A DNA stretch of 28,517 nt. Origin: JAEZDP01 sp964430855. Lineage in GTDB: Bacteria > Acidobacteriota > Vicinamibacteria > Vicinamibacterales > Vicinamibacteraceae. The translations under genes and the position numbers were made by a program. The stretch spans positions 1 to 28,517 of the forward strand of contig CAYSHC010000042.1 of NCBI GenBank assembly GCA_964430855.1, written 5' to 3'. Under the pieces are notes generated by a model. That model was not told the DNA's origin, ran no database searches, and saw only the letters and a list, made by a program, of their open reading frames with translations. The number at the start of each line of letters is the position of its first letter. The first letter of the stretch is position 1. Below, in pieces: positions 17,406 to 25,011 of the stretch.

Positions 17406-18692
17406 TCAGCGCCCCCACACGCGCTCGAGGCCCACGATCGGCGTGACCTTGCTCTGCACGCCGTTCTCGTTCAGGCGGAACATCGCGCTGCCCACGAGCA
17501 GGAACCCGTTCCCCAGGTTGAACTTCACGCCGAACGCGCCGCGCGTGAGGGCGACGGTGCCGAAATCGGTGAAGCCCCACGTGGACACGGTGACGTCGCG
17601 CGAGCGCGGGTTGCCGGGGTTGTAGGGGATGTGGAGGACGGGGATCTGTGTGAGACCCGTCGGCCGGTCACGCAGCACGTCGCCCATCAGGTTGAACGAG
17701 GCCGTCAGACGGTGCGACGGCAGCAGGGTCTGGTCGATGCCCGCGGCGTAGATGAACCCGTTGGCGATGCCTCCGCCCGTGAAGCCGGCGTTGGCGTGCA
17801 CGGTGGTGCTCTCGGTCAGCCGGGCCGACCCGACGAAGCTGCCGCGGACGGTGGCCTTGCCAGCGCCCATCGCGTTCTCCTTCTTGCCCGTCGGCAGACG
17901 CACCTCGCCGACGAGGGCGGCGCCACCGCGAGCGCCGTTTGCGAGGCCGTACTTCGCCGCCAGGCCAATGTCGCCGAGGCCGGTGCCGCTGTACTCGGCA
18001 CGCACGAGCGGGAATCGGCCCTGGCCACCGGGATAGAACTCCTCGAGGACATCGGGCGCGAGCACGTAGTCGCGCATCACGTCGTAGTTGCGGGTGCCTT
18101 CGCCCGTGACTTCCACGTGGAGGATCGGGATCGTCACCGACACGTCCACGCGATCGGTCAGCCCGTAGCTGGCCGAGGCGAGTGCGACCGACGTGTTGAT
18201 GTCGAAGACGCCGAGGTACTGCGAGTAGATCTCGCCGCCGTCGGGGAAGACACCGCGCTCCTCGTACACGGGAATGCCCGATTCGAGCGACTCGCCCTGA
18301 ATCGTGTCGAACTCGGCCCGCTGGAACGAGAAGCCGATCGACCACACGCCCTTGCCGTTGGTCAGCGAGCGATCGACGAACACCGAGCCCAGGCTGTTGG
18401 TGCGCAGCACGGGCTCGCCCGTCACCGAGTCCACGCTGAAGCTGAAGCCCGCAGACGACAGGCGCGGCACCGTGCCGGACGCGACGGCCAGGCCACCCGT
18501 CAACTGCTCGGCGGCCGACTCGGCCAGGGCCTGAGGGAAGTCGCCGAACAGGTCGCTTCCGAGGAAGAACACCCGCTCGAACACGCCTTGCGCCGAGCCT
18601 GGCTGGACCGTGGGCTGCGCCTGCGCGGAAAGCGGCAGGGCAGCGGTCAGGGTGAGAACGCCACCCAGGGCGACACGGCGCAATCTCGACAT
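17406..18692 (-). CDS. Outer-membrane beta-barrel protein, transporter-like
   Basis: A 428-residue exported protein. The signal peptide (MSRLRRVALGGVLTLTAALP, cleavage near AQAQP) comes first, then a region of alternating hydrophobic/polar strands with repeated motifs such as GFSFQRAEF, SASYGLTDRVDVSVTIPILHV, GLGDIGLAAKYGL, GGAALVGEVRLPTGKKE and FNLGNGFLLVGSAMFRL. This pattern is typical of the 'MetA-pathway phenol degradation' or FadL-like transporter families, small-molecule outer-membrane channels. The ATG at 18692 is preceded by AGGAG eight bases away, and a longer open frame upstream is unsupported. It lies 124 bases downstream of kinase 3 on the same strand, so it may share its transcript. 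Substrate unknown. Confidence 0.8.
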   Translation of the reverse strand: MSRLRRVALGGVLTLTAALPLSAQAQPTVQPGSAQGVFERVFFLGSDLFGDFPQALAESAAEQLTGGLAVASGTVPRLSSAGFSFSVDSVTGEPVLRTNSLGSVFVDRSLTNGKGVWSIGFSFQRAEFDTIQGESLESGIPVYEERGVFPDGGEIYSQYLGVFDINTSVALASASYGLTDRVDVSVTIPILHVEVTGEGTRNYDVMRDYVLAPDVLEEFYPGGQGRFPLVRAEYSGTGLGDIGLAAKYGLANGARGGAALVGEVRLPTGKKENAMGAGKATVRGSFVGSARLTESTTVHANAGFTGGGIANGFIYAAGIDQTLLPSHRLTASFNLMGDVLRDRPTGLTQIPVLHIPYNPGNPRSRDVTVSTWGFTDFGTVALTRGAFGVKFNLGNGFLLVGSAMFRLNENGVQSKVTPIVGLERVWGR

Positions 18693-18816
18693 TGAAGTTT
18701 TCTCCTGTGCTTGGCAGCCTCCGGCGGCCGCCATGCATGGGGCGCGGAAGCGGATCGACGTTCGAGAGTGAGAAACGACGACGGTGCTGGCGGCGAACTC
18801 GCGCGGGTTGGCCGGC

Positions 18817-21800
18817 CTACTGGAGCGTCATCGACGCGATGGTCCAGCGTCCGCCCTGGCGGCGGAGGTCGACGAGGTAGTTGCGGCTGCTGTTGAACGT
18901 GCCCCGCGACCCGCTCGAGCGGACGGCCACGGCGATTCGCGCCTGCGCGCTGTCTCCGCTCACCTCGATGGCGCGGCTGGTATACGTCCAGTCGACGCTC
19001 GAGAAGGTGCGGAAGCTGTTGGTCAGCGAGGTCCGCCACTCCCCGGGCATCGATGGCCACAGCGCCGCGATGCCGTCGAGGTCCCGGCGGTTGTAGGCCG
19101 CGGCGAACGCGTCCAGCACGGCGAGGACGGCGGGCTGGTGATCGGCGGCGCCAGCGCTGGTGCTCCCGCTCTTCGTCGGGAGGCTGGCTGTCGGGGCCTC
19201 CGCCGGCCGCGCGTCGTCCCGGGACGTGCCGGCCGGCGTCGATGTGGGCGTGCCGGACGTGGGCGTTGCCGGACGCGGCGCCTGGGCGCGATCGAACGCG
19301 GCCGTCGCCTGCCGGTACTGCGCCGCCGCGTCGATGGACCGAGCGCGCGCCAGCTGGGCGGCCCGTGTCTCGGCTGCCTCGCCCTCGAGGAACGCGTCCG
19401 ATCCGCGCGCTCCCCGGGCGACCGCGGCAGACTTCGCCCGCACGCTGGCTGCCGAGAAGTGCTCCACGATCACGGCCAAAGCGGCCTCGCGATCGGGAGC
19501 CTCGGCATGCTGCCGCCACCTGACGACGGCGTCGTCGGCACGCCCGGAGGCGACGAGTTGCCGGATGTCGGGCGCGATGGGCCTCACGGCAGGAGGCGCC
19601 GGTTCGCCTGCCGGCTCCCTGGTCGTCTCGGTGACGGCCGTCACGGCGCCGGCCTCGCCGGGGCCGCGGTCTGTGGCGTCTGGTTGCGGCGCAGGCGCGG
19701 GGTCGCTTGCACCGGTCGTTGCAGGGTCGGCGGGCTGTGCTGTCGTGTCGGCGACGGGCGGAACCGGCGTCGACGTCGACGTGCGGGCATCTCCCGTCGT
19801 CGGGTTGGGCGCCTCGGGTCCTGACGACAGCCACCAGAAGCCAGCGAGCAGGACCAGCAGCACCGCGAGGCCGACCGCCAGGGTCACGACAGGCGTCGGG
19901 ACAGGGAACGTGTGCCCGGGCGCGGCGGGTTCCGGCGCGGGCCGCTCGGGATGTGGCGTCGGCACCGCCAGCGGCGGACGGACGGGCGCGGGTGATGCCG
20001 CCGTGCGCGCCACGGCGGGAGCGGCCCTGGGACGGGGCGGCGCGGGCGCCGGTGGCCGGGGCGCCCCGGGAGATGCCGGCGGCACGTAAATCGGCACGAC
20101 GACGGTAGGCGCCGAGGCGTCGCGTCGGCGTTCTTCCTCGTCTCGAGCCTTGCGGCGCGCTTCCTCGTCCGCGACCCGGCGCGCCTCCTCGTCTTCGGCC
20201 TTGCGCCGTGCCTCGCGCTCGGCCTTCCGGCGCGCCTCGTCTTCCTCGGCCTGGCGGCGCGCTTCCTCCTCGGCCTTGCGGTGTGCCGCTTCCTCTTCGG
20301 CCCTTCGGCGGGCGTCTTCTTCGGCCTTGCGTCGCGCTTCCTCTTCGGCCTTTCGGCGTGCCGCCTCTTCTGCCTGGCGTCGTGCTTCCTCTTCCGCCCT
20401 GCGCCGGGCCTCTTCCTCCGCTCGACGGCGCGCTTCTTCCTCCGCTTTGCGGCGCGCTTCTTCCTCCGCTTTGCGGCGTGCTTCCTCTTCGGCCAGGCGC
20501 CGTGCTTCCTCCTCCGCCTTGCGGCGCGCCTCCTGCTCGGCTCTGCGACGAGCTTCCTCTTCGGCCTGCCGGCGCGCTTCCTCTTCGGCCCGTCGTCGCG
20601 CCTCTTCCTCGGCCTTGCGACGAGCTTCCTCTTGCGCCTGACGCCGGGCTTCCTCCTCCGCTCTGCGTCTGGCTTCTGCCTCCAGCCGACGCTGTTCGAG
20701 GATGCGCTCGGCTTCGAGGCGCGCCGACTCCACCATCCTCGACAGCTCTTCGAGCCGCGGGTGCCCCCGCACTTCGGTGGACTCGGCCTGGAGGCGCCGT
20801 GCGGCGGCGTGCGGATCGCGGCTGCGGAGCAGCGCCCATAGATCGCGCATGCACCGATCCACGCGCTGGTCGAGGCGCGCGGCCGCCACCGCGTCGCGCA
20901 GCGGGCGGAGCTGCTCGTTCGTGACGAGGCCCTCGGCCTCGAGGCTGCTGATTGCGGCGTCGGCCCCCGACAGGTCGCCACTCTCGATCTGCGTGCGCAC
21001 CTGCCCGAGCCGCGACGTCGCGTCCCGTCGCTGGCGCTCGGCCTGGATGTCGGTGAGCAGCAGGCTGAGCTCCGGGGTGCGGTCGTCGAACAGGTCGGCC
21101 TGCTCGGCCGCCTCGACGGCCGCCTCGAAGTCGCCGGCCTCGAGCGCCTGGCGTGCCTTGGCGACGAGGCTCTGGATCTGCTGCCGTCGTCGCAGCCGCC
21201 GCTGCTCCCTGTCGCCGGATGACGTGGTCGGCGTGAGCGTCGCTGTCGCGGAGGGGCGCAGGGCGGTCCGCACCACACTTGGCTCGTCGACGGGCTCGAA
21301 CCGGTGCAGGACGCGGCGGAGGTCGGCGCGTACGGGGACCAGGCTGGACGGCCGGTCCTCGGGGCTCTTCGCGAGGCAGCGGTGAATCGTCTCGACGAGG
21401 CTCGACGGCAGACCCGGGGCGCGAACGGCGAGCGACTCGGGGTCGGCCTCCACGATGAGTCTCGTGGTCTCGAAGCTCGTCTTCCCCTGGAACGCGCGCG
21501 TGCCGCTCAGCAGCTCGTAGGCCACCAGGCCGAACGCGAAGATGTCGCTCCGGGCGTCGACCGTCCCGCCCGTGACCTGTTCCGGGGACATGTAGCTCGG
21601 CGTGCCGATGATGTGGCCCGCCATCGTGTGCTCGGAGTCGTCGTCGCGGGCGATGCCGAAATCGAGGAGTCGGAGGAGGCCCGAGTCACGGCTGACCATC
21701 AGGTTCGCCGGCTTGACGTCGCGATGGACGATGCCGTTGCGATGCGCGTACTCGAGACCGCTGGCCAGCTCGTAGAGCCACTGGATGCGCCGGCCCATCG

Positions 21801-22110
21801 GCACCGGGGCGCCGCCACGGATGATCGACGACAGCGTCTCGCCGGCGATGTACTCCATCGCCATGTACGGCCGGCCCTGGTGCTCGCCGACGGCGTAGAT
21901 CGCGACGATGTTCGGGTGTTGCACACGCGCCGCGAAGCGCGCCTCGCGGAGGAAGCGCTGCCGGACCTCCTCGTCGTCGACGTTGAGCACCTTGACCGCC
22001 ACGAGGCGGTCGAGCGGCGGGTCGTAGGCGAGATACACGACGCCCATGCCGCCCGTACCCAGGCGCTCTCGAACCTCGAAGGGGCCGATATGCGAGGGGA
22101 GTTCCGACAT
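18817..22110 (-). CDS. Giant transmembrane Ser/Thr protein kinase with E/R/K single-helix region (kinase 3)
   Basis: A 1097-residue PknB-type kinase, closest in this window to kinase 1. The kinase domain has GTGGMG at 18-23, Lys40, HRDVKPAN with D131 and DFG at 150-152. After a helical TPR-like part (~310-470) comes ~190 residues (473-662) of eight-residue repeats of the type AEEEARRK, then a Pro-rich linker, a membrane helix (~741-761), a Thr/Pro/Ala stalk, a helical segment with DAFLEG (~903) and a final NTF2-like domain (~988-1097) with FAAAYNRRDLDGIAALWPSM. The repeat region lies on the cytoplasmic side, between the kinase and the membrane. The ATG at 22110 has no clear ribosome site; a TATACT box is 17 bases upstream. 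It is divergent from the pilus operon, and the barrel gene follows it. Confidence 0.93.
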   Translation of the reverse strand: MSELPSHIGPFEVRERLGTGGMGVVYLAYDPPLDRLVAVKVLNVDDEEVRQRFLREARFAARVQHPNIVAIYAVGEHQGRPYMAMEYIAGETLSSIIRGGAPVPMGRRIQWLYELASGLEYAHRNGIVHRDVKPANLMVSRDSGLLRLLDFGIARDDDSEHTMAGHIIGTPSYMSPEQVTGGTVDARSDIFAFGLVAYELLSGTRAFQGKTSFETTRLIVEADPESLAVRAPGLPSSLVETIHRCLAKSPEDRPSSLVPVRADLRRVLHRFEPVDEPSVVRTALRPSATATLTPTTSSGDREQRRLRRRQQIQSLVAKARQALEAGDFEAAVEAAEQADLFDDRTPELSLLLTDIQAERQRRDATSRLGQVRTQIESGDLSGADAAISSLEAEGLVTNEQLRPLRDAVAAARLDQRVDRCMRDLWALLRSRDPHAAARRLQAESTEVRGHPRLEELSRMVESARLEAERILEQRRLEAEARRRAEEEARRQAQEEARRKAEEEARRRAEEEARRQAEEEARRRAEQEARRKAEEEARRLAEEEARRKAEEEARRKAEEEARRRAEEEARRRAEEEARRQAEEAARRKAEEEARRKAEEDARRRAEEEAAHRKAEEEARRQAEEDEARRKAEREARRKAEDEEARRVADEEARRKARDEEERRRDASAPTVVVPIYVPPASPGAPRPPAPAPPRPRAAPAVARTAASPAPVRPPLAVPTPHPERPAPEPAAPGHTFPVPTPVVTLAVGLAVLLVLLAGFWWLSSGPEAPNPTTGDARTSTSTPVPPVADTTAQPADPATTGASDPAPAPQPDATDRGPGEAGAVTAVTETTREPAGEPAPPAVRPIAPDIRQLVASGRADDAVVRWRQHAEAPDREAALAVIVEHFSAASVRAKSAAVARGARGSDAFLEGEAAETRAAQLARARSIDAAAQYRQATAAFDRAQAPRPATPTSGTPTSTPAGTSRDDARPAEAPTASLPTKSGSTSAGAADHQPAVLAVLDAFAAAYNRRDLDGIAALWPSMPGEWRTSLTNSFRTFSSVDWTYTSRAIEVSGDSAQARIAVAVRSSGSRGTFNSSRNYLVDLRRQGGRWTIASMTLQ
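20124..20690 (-). repeat. Tandem 24-bp repeats encoding ~23 AEEEARRK-type octads
   Basis: Inside kinase 3, roughly 23 near-identical units of eight codons follow one another, with consensus A-E-E-E-A-R-R-(K/R/Q). Four units near the C-terminal end of the region have nine residues. In each unit Glu at positions 2, 3 and 4 sits four residues before Arg/Lys at 6, 7 and 8, the salt-bridge pattern of single alpha-helices, rather than the seven-residue hydrophobic pattern of coiled coils. Codons vary between units, so selection acts on the protein. Confidence 0.9.
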
Positions 22111-22127
22111 CGTGAGCTGGGCCCCTG

Positions 22128-22133
22128 AGTATA
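22128..22133 (-). promoter_or_regulatory. TATACT -10-like box upstream of kinase 3
   Basis: TATACT on the minus strand lies 17 bases before the kinase 3 ATG, implying a very short leader. No convincing -35 box at normal spacing. Same hexamer as upstream of kinase 1. Confidence 0.3.
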
Positions 22134-22166
22134 AACGCCGCGTCCATCTCCAACGAATAACGTCAC

Positions 22167-22195
22167 TTGACGCCTACGGATGGGCTTGAAACAAT
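22167..22195 (+). promoter_or_regulatory. Possible sigma70-type promoter of the pilus operon
   Basis: TTGACG (22167-22172, five of six) and AACAAT (22190-22195, four of six) are separated by exactly 17 bases, about 60 bases before the first pilin ATG. A sigma54 GG-N10-GC pattern was looked for here and not found. Confidence 0.4.
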
Positions 22196-22255
22196 GCGCC
22201 CGCTCCCCAGAGTGCGTTCGTCGGGTGGAGAGGCCCGCGTTGTAAGGGGCAGACC

Positions 22256-22414
22256 ATGGCTGCACGAGACAGGCAGGGCCAGGTGGCCGTCGAGTGGCTG
22301 ATGGTGGCGGGCCTTCTTACCGCCATCGCCATCATCATCGTCGGCCTCATCCAGCCGGTGCTGGTGGAGATGGTGGTCTACCTCGCCCGCAGCGTCCGGA
22401 TGGTGGGCGTATGA
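22256..22414 (+). CDS. Small class III signal / Flp-type prepilin 1
   Basis: A 52-residue pilin precursor with ATG at 22256, AAGGGG six bases upstream, and TGA at 22412-22414. An eight-residue basic leader ends in G8, giving a prepilin peptidase site G8|Q9, with Glu at position +5 (E13) and a long hydrophobic helix starting VAVEWLMVAGLLTAIAIIIV. The mature protein would be 44 residues, the size of Flp major pilins. The Q-x-x-x-E-W/Y-L-M-V-A-G layout resembles archaeal class III signal proteins more than the usual Flp GATAIEY. Its stop overlaps the next gene by four bases (ATGA), so the two are co-translated. It is the first gene of the pilus operon. Confidence 0.88.
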   Translation: MAARDRQGQVAVEWLMVAGLLTAIAIIIVGLIQPVLVEMVVYLARSVRMVGV

Positions 22415-22647
22415 GGGGAGCAGGGCGCCGCGGGCAGACCGCCGTCGAGTACCTGATGATCGCGGGGATCATGACCGCAATCATCATCATGCTCTCGGGG
22501 ATCGTCGTGCCGACGATGCGCTGGGTGACACGGACGGCGACCAACCACATCCTCGTGTACCTCTCGAGCCCGGTACCGCAGGATCACGGTCCGCAGCCGT
22601 GCCCGGAGTTCGCCGAGCCCGAAGAAGGCGTTGACTGTATCAAGTAG
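22411..22647 (+). CDS. Class III signal / Flp-type prepilin 2
   Basis: A 78-residue pilin precursor, paralog of the preceding gene, with the same leader length and site: G8|Q9 with E13 in RRGQTAVEYLMIAG, followed by a hydrophobic stretch ITTAI-type helix to about residue 35. The remainder is a short soluble tail with a Pro-rich CPEF segment and one more Cys (VDCIK) at the C-terminus, which could make a disulfide. The ATG at 22411 lies inside the stop of pilin 1 (ATGA), the only start that gives a sensible leader. One of the pilin paralogs is presumably the major subunit; which one cannot be told from sequence. Confidence 0.9.
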   Translation: MRGAGRRGQTAVEYLMIAGIMTAIIIMLSGIVVPTMRWVTRTATNHILVYLSSPVPQDHGPQPCPEFAEPEEGVDCIK

Positions 22648-22673
22648 CCGCGTGGGGCGGTGGGAGAGATGCG

Positions 22674-22946
22674 ATGAACAAGTCGAACGAACGACGCGAA
22701 GAAGGCGGCTTCGGTCTGCTGCGCACCGCACGCCGGGCGGTGGAGGTACGCCGGCTGCGGAGTGAGGCGGGGCAGACGCCGACCGAGTACCTGATGATCG
22801 TCGGCATCATGGCGGCCGTGATCCTGATCGCCTTCATCACGTTCTTCTGGAACGACGTGAAGGGCGCCGCCCAGAAGTGGTCGGGCAGCGCGCGCGACGC
22901 GATCCAGTCCACCGACAACGCGCCCGACAAGCAGCCGACTCCGTAG
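22674..22946 (+). CDS. Class III signal / Flp-type prepilin 3 with long leader
   Basis: A 90-residue prepilin-like protein. GGGAG seven bases upstream supports the ATG at 22674. The leader is unusually long and basic (33 residues) before the site G33|Q34, with E38 at +5 in GQTPTEYLMIVGIM. The hydrophobic helix is followed by a short polar tail with no cysteine (FFWNDVKGAAQKWSG, then a Pro-rich end). The operon position and the shared Q-T-x-x-E-Y-L-M-I motif make it a paralog of pilin 2. It could be the main pilin or a minor one; the longer leader may affect sorting or processing order. Confidence 0.88.
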   Translation: MNKSNERREEGGFGLLRTARRAVEVRRLRSEAGQTPTEYLMIVGIMAAVILIAFITFFWNDVKGAAQKWSGSARDAIQSTDNAPDKQPTP

Positions 22947-22955
22947 GCACCGTCG

Positions 22956-23393
22956 ATGCCCCGGTACGACGACGCCAGGACGCGCCGGCGCGGCCGGCGC
23001 GGTCAGGCGGCGCTGGAGTCCATGATGATGATGGCCTTCATGCTGCTGCTCATCTTCGGCGTCATGCACCTCACCATGTTCGTCGTGACGCGCTACATGG
23101 TGAACTACGCAGCCTTCGCGGCAGCACGCGCCGCGGCCGTCGGGAGAAGCCCGCAGGCCGCCGCCCGCGCGGTGATGGACAACCTCAACTGGTGGCGCAG
23201 CGACGGACGCGACGTACCGGTGGACGTGGACGCCATCAACCGCGACGGGTGGGAGGGCTACCGCGTCAGGACGCGCGTGCCGTTCGGGCTGCCGATCTAC
23301 AACCGCATCGAACCTGACGGCGTGGAACTCGAGGGATTTGCGCCGACGACGACGCAGAGCAACCCCCCGAGTGGAGGCGACAATGGCCAGTGA
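22956..23393 (+). CDS. TadE-like minor pseudopilin
   Basis: A 145-residue TadE-family protein. The prepilin-type site is G16|Q17 with E21 at +5 in RRGQAALESMMMMAFMLLLIFGVMHL, then NYAAFAAARAAAVGR, which matches the TadE pattern of a helix followed by an AAFAAARA stretch. TadE and TadF are minor pseudopilins needed for Flp pilus assembly. The soluble part (~60-145) has no recognised fold. It starts nine bases after pilin 3 and its 3' end overlaps the next gene by 11 bases, so all are one operon. No good ribosome site, consistent with coupling. Confidence 0.85.
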   Translation: MPRYDDARTRRRGRRGQAALESMMMMAFMLLLIFGVMHLTMFVVTRYMVNYAAFAAARAAAVGRSPQAAARAVMDNLNWWRSDGRDVPVDVDAINRDGWEGYRVRTRVPFGLPIYNRIEPDGVELEGFAPTTTQSNPPSGGDNGQ

Positions 23394-24333
23394 GGACAGC
23401 AGAGGAGGCGAACGCGGCCAATCGACCCCGTTCTTCCTGTGCTTCCTCGTCGTGATGCTGATGTTCGTCGGGCTCATCGTCAACGTGGGCCAGGCGGTCA
23501 ACCGGCGCATTGCCCTCCAGATTGCCGCGGATGCCGGCGCGTGGACCGGCGCCACCAACATGGCCATCGGCATGAACGCGCTGGCCGACGTGAACGGGTG
23601 GCGGCGCGACATCCAGCCGCTCATCGATCCCGGGCTCTACATCGCCGGGGCCGTCGGCCTCGACGGCATCGTCAAGACCATCTGGGAAGTCGCCACGGCG
23701 GTTCTCGATGGCGTCGACGCCGCCGTCCAGGTGGGCTACACGAAGATCCCGTACGACGAAGCCGCGCGCGTCACCTGGTACAACGCGCAGGACCTGTTCC
23801 CCGGCGAGCAGCTTCGCTGGTACGAAGGCTATCGCGGGAACCTGATCACCAGCGGCGACGACACCATCAGCAACGAGGTGCCGTTCGAGAAGAAGCGGCC
23901 CACCGCCTGCTGGGAGCAGCCGTTCCCGTTCACGCAGCTGCCGCTGCCGTGCCTCGTCGACGAGGAGCCGCTCGACGCCAGCATCACCTACTTCGTGCCG
24001 TGCATCATCGTGTACTGCCCCACCACGTACGACTACATCAAGTGGTGGCGCAAGAGCGACTTCGACGTCTCGTTCGTGTGGGTCGTCGAGGCGCCGCCCG
24101 CGCGTCCGATCTACAACCCCTTCGGCCTGTTCGGGGATACGGCCATCCCCAGGATGGTCGCGGCGTCGCACGCCAAGCCGGTGGGGGGCAACATCGAGGA
24201 AGGCGAGTCGGAGTACCGCGTGAAGTTCGTGCCGCTCAGCGGCGCGATGTCGCTCCTGTTCGCGCCGGAGGCCACCATTCGCGGCGCCGTCTACGACGAC
24301 TTCGCCGACAAGTGGAGGGACGTTGTCTACTGA
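23383..24333 (+). CDS. TadG-like pilus assembly membrane protein
   Basis: A 316-residue protein with a TadE/G-like N-terminus: ERGQSTPFFLCFLVVMLMFVGLIVNVGQAVNRRIALQIAADAGAWTGA, with the ADAGA-type motif found after the helix of TadG proteins. A G12|Q13 site is present, but the +5 position is Phe rather than Glu, so processing by the prepilin peptidase is uncertain. The extracytoplasmic body (~60-316) has four cysteines in the middle (TACWEQPF, PLPCLVDE, FVPCIIVYC) that may form disulfides. The ATG at 23383 has GGAGG five bases upstream and lies within the end of the TadE-like gene; an in-frame extension upstream is not supported. The next gene starts inside its last codons. Confidence 0.82.
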   Translation: MASEDSRGGERGQSTPFFLCFLVVMLMFVGLIVNVGQAVNRRIALQIAADAGAWTGATNMAIGMNALADVNGWRRDIQPLIDPGLYIAGAVGLDGIVKTIWEVATAVLDGVDAAVQVGYTKIPYDEAARVTWYNAQDLFPGEQLRWYEGYRGNLITSGDDTISNEVPFEKKRPTACWEQPFPFTQLPLPCLVDEEPLDASITYFVPCIIVYCPTTYDYIKWWRKSDFDVSFVWVVEAPPARPIYNPFGLFGDTAIPRMVAASHAKPVGGNIEEGESEYRVKFVPLSGAMSLLFAPEATIRGAVYDDFADKWRDVVY

Positions 24334-24973
24334 CGCACGCGCGGCCGGGTGGCGGGGACAGCGCGGCCAGGCCACCGTCGAGACCATGCTCATCGCGGGC
24401 CTCGGCGTGGTGTTCATGGCCGTGGCGTTCCAGCTGTACCTGGTGAACCGCACGGTCAGCAGGACGCTCGGCGAGGTGCACGCGACGATGCTCTCGTCGA
24501 TGTTCCAGCACAACTCCGACAGTCACCAATACGACCGCGAGACGGTCAAGGTGTTCTGGGCGCCCCGCTTCGGCGTGCCCTCGGCCAACCAGGTGCCCCG
24601 CCTCGGGCTGTTCCGGAACGACCTGGCTACCGACCTGCGTGTGTACAGCCACTGGGTCGAGCAGCACGGCGACCCCGACGTCCAGTGCGACGGCGCCAGC
24701 CCGCCGTGCAAGCGGACGAAGGCCGGTGGCGGCCTGGACGCGGGTTCGGCCTGGACGGTGGCCGGCAAGTCGCTCGCCTCGCTCACCGACGGCGACTATT
24801 TCGGCTGGTTCCTCTACAACGGAGAGAACGCGGCCATCGACATCACCACGCTGCGCGACGAGCTCCAGGACGTGCAGGAGATGGTCGGCATGCTGCAGGA
24901 CGTCCGCGCGTGCGTCGACGACGTCGAGGCCTGCGCCTGGGACTGCTTCTGGGGCGACTGCCCCTGGAACTGA
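24323..24973 (+). CDS. Pseudopilin with cysteine-rich soluble domain
   Basis: A 216-residue membrane protein with a prepilin-type N-terminus: G15|Q16 and E20 at +5 in GQATVETMLIAGLGVVFMAVAFQLYLV. The soluble domain has Cys pairs in VQCDGASPPCK and a four-cysteine C-terminus (RACVDDVEACAWDCFWGDCPW), so it is probably disulfide-bonded outside the membrane. The start is a TTG at 24323, with GGAGG four bases upstream, and overlaps the TadG-like stop by 11 bases; no ATG fits. No family is recognised beyond the N-terminal pilin-like helix. Its place in the operon suggests a minor or tip pseudopilin, which is inference. Confidence 0.82.
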   Translation: MSTDARAAGWRGQRGQATVETMLIAGLGVVFMAVAFQLYLVNRTVSRTLGEVHATMLSSMFQHNSDSHQYDRETVKVFWAPRFGVPSANQVPRLGLFRNDLATDLRVYSHWVEQHGDPDVQCDGASPPCKRTKAGGGLDAGSAWTVAGKSLASLTDGDYFGWFLYNGENAAIDITTLRDELQDVQEMVGMLQDVRACVDDVEACAWDCFWGDCPWN

Positions 24974-25011
24974 GAACGAATCCACACGAGCCTGCCTCTT
25001 ACGGAATCCCT

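Noticed and set aside
18693..18816. Terminator or small gene between kinase 3 and the barrel gene
   Set aside because: Only a 10-bp palindrome (CCATGCATGG) and no stem with T-run or start plus ribosome site were found.
20150..20641. Long open frames on the plus strand opposite the octad repeats (Arg/Ser/Ala- or Leu/Phe-rich)
   Set aside because: They are the reverse complement of an obvious coding repeat with no start signal or plausible protein.
22182..22197. A sigma54 promoter before the pilin genes
   Set aside because: The GG and GC pairs are not at the required ten-base spacing; the sigma70-type boxes fit better.
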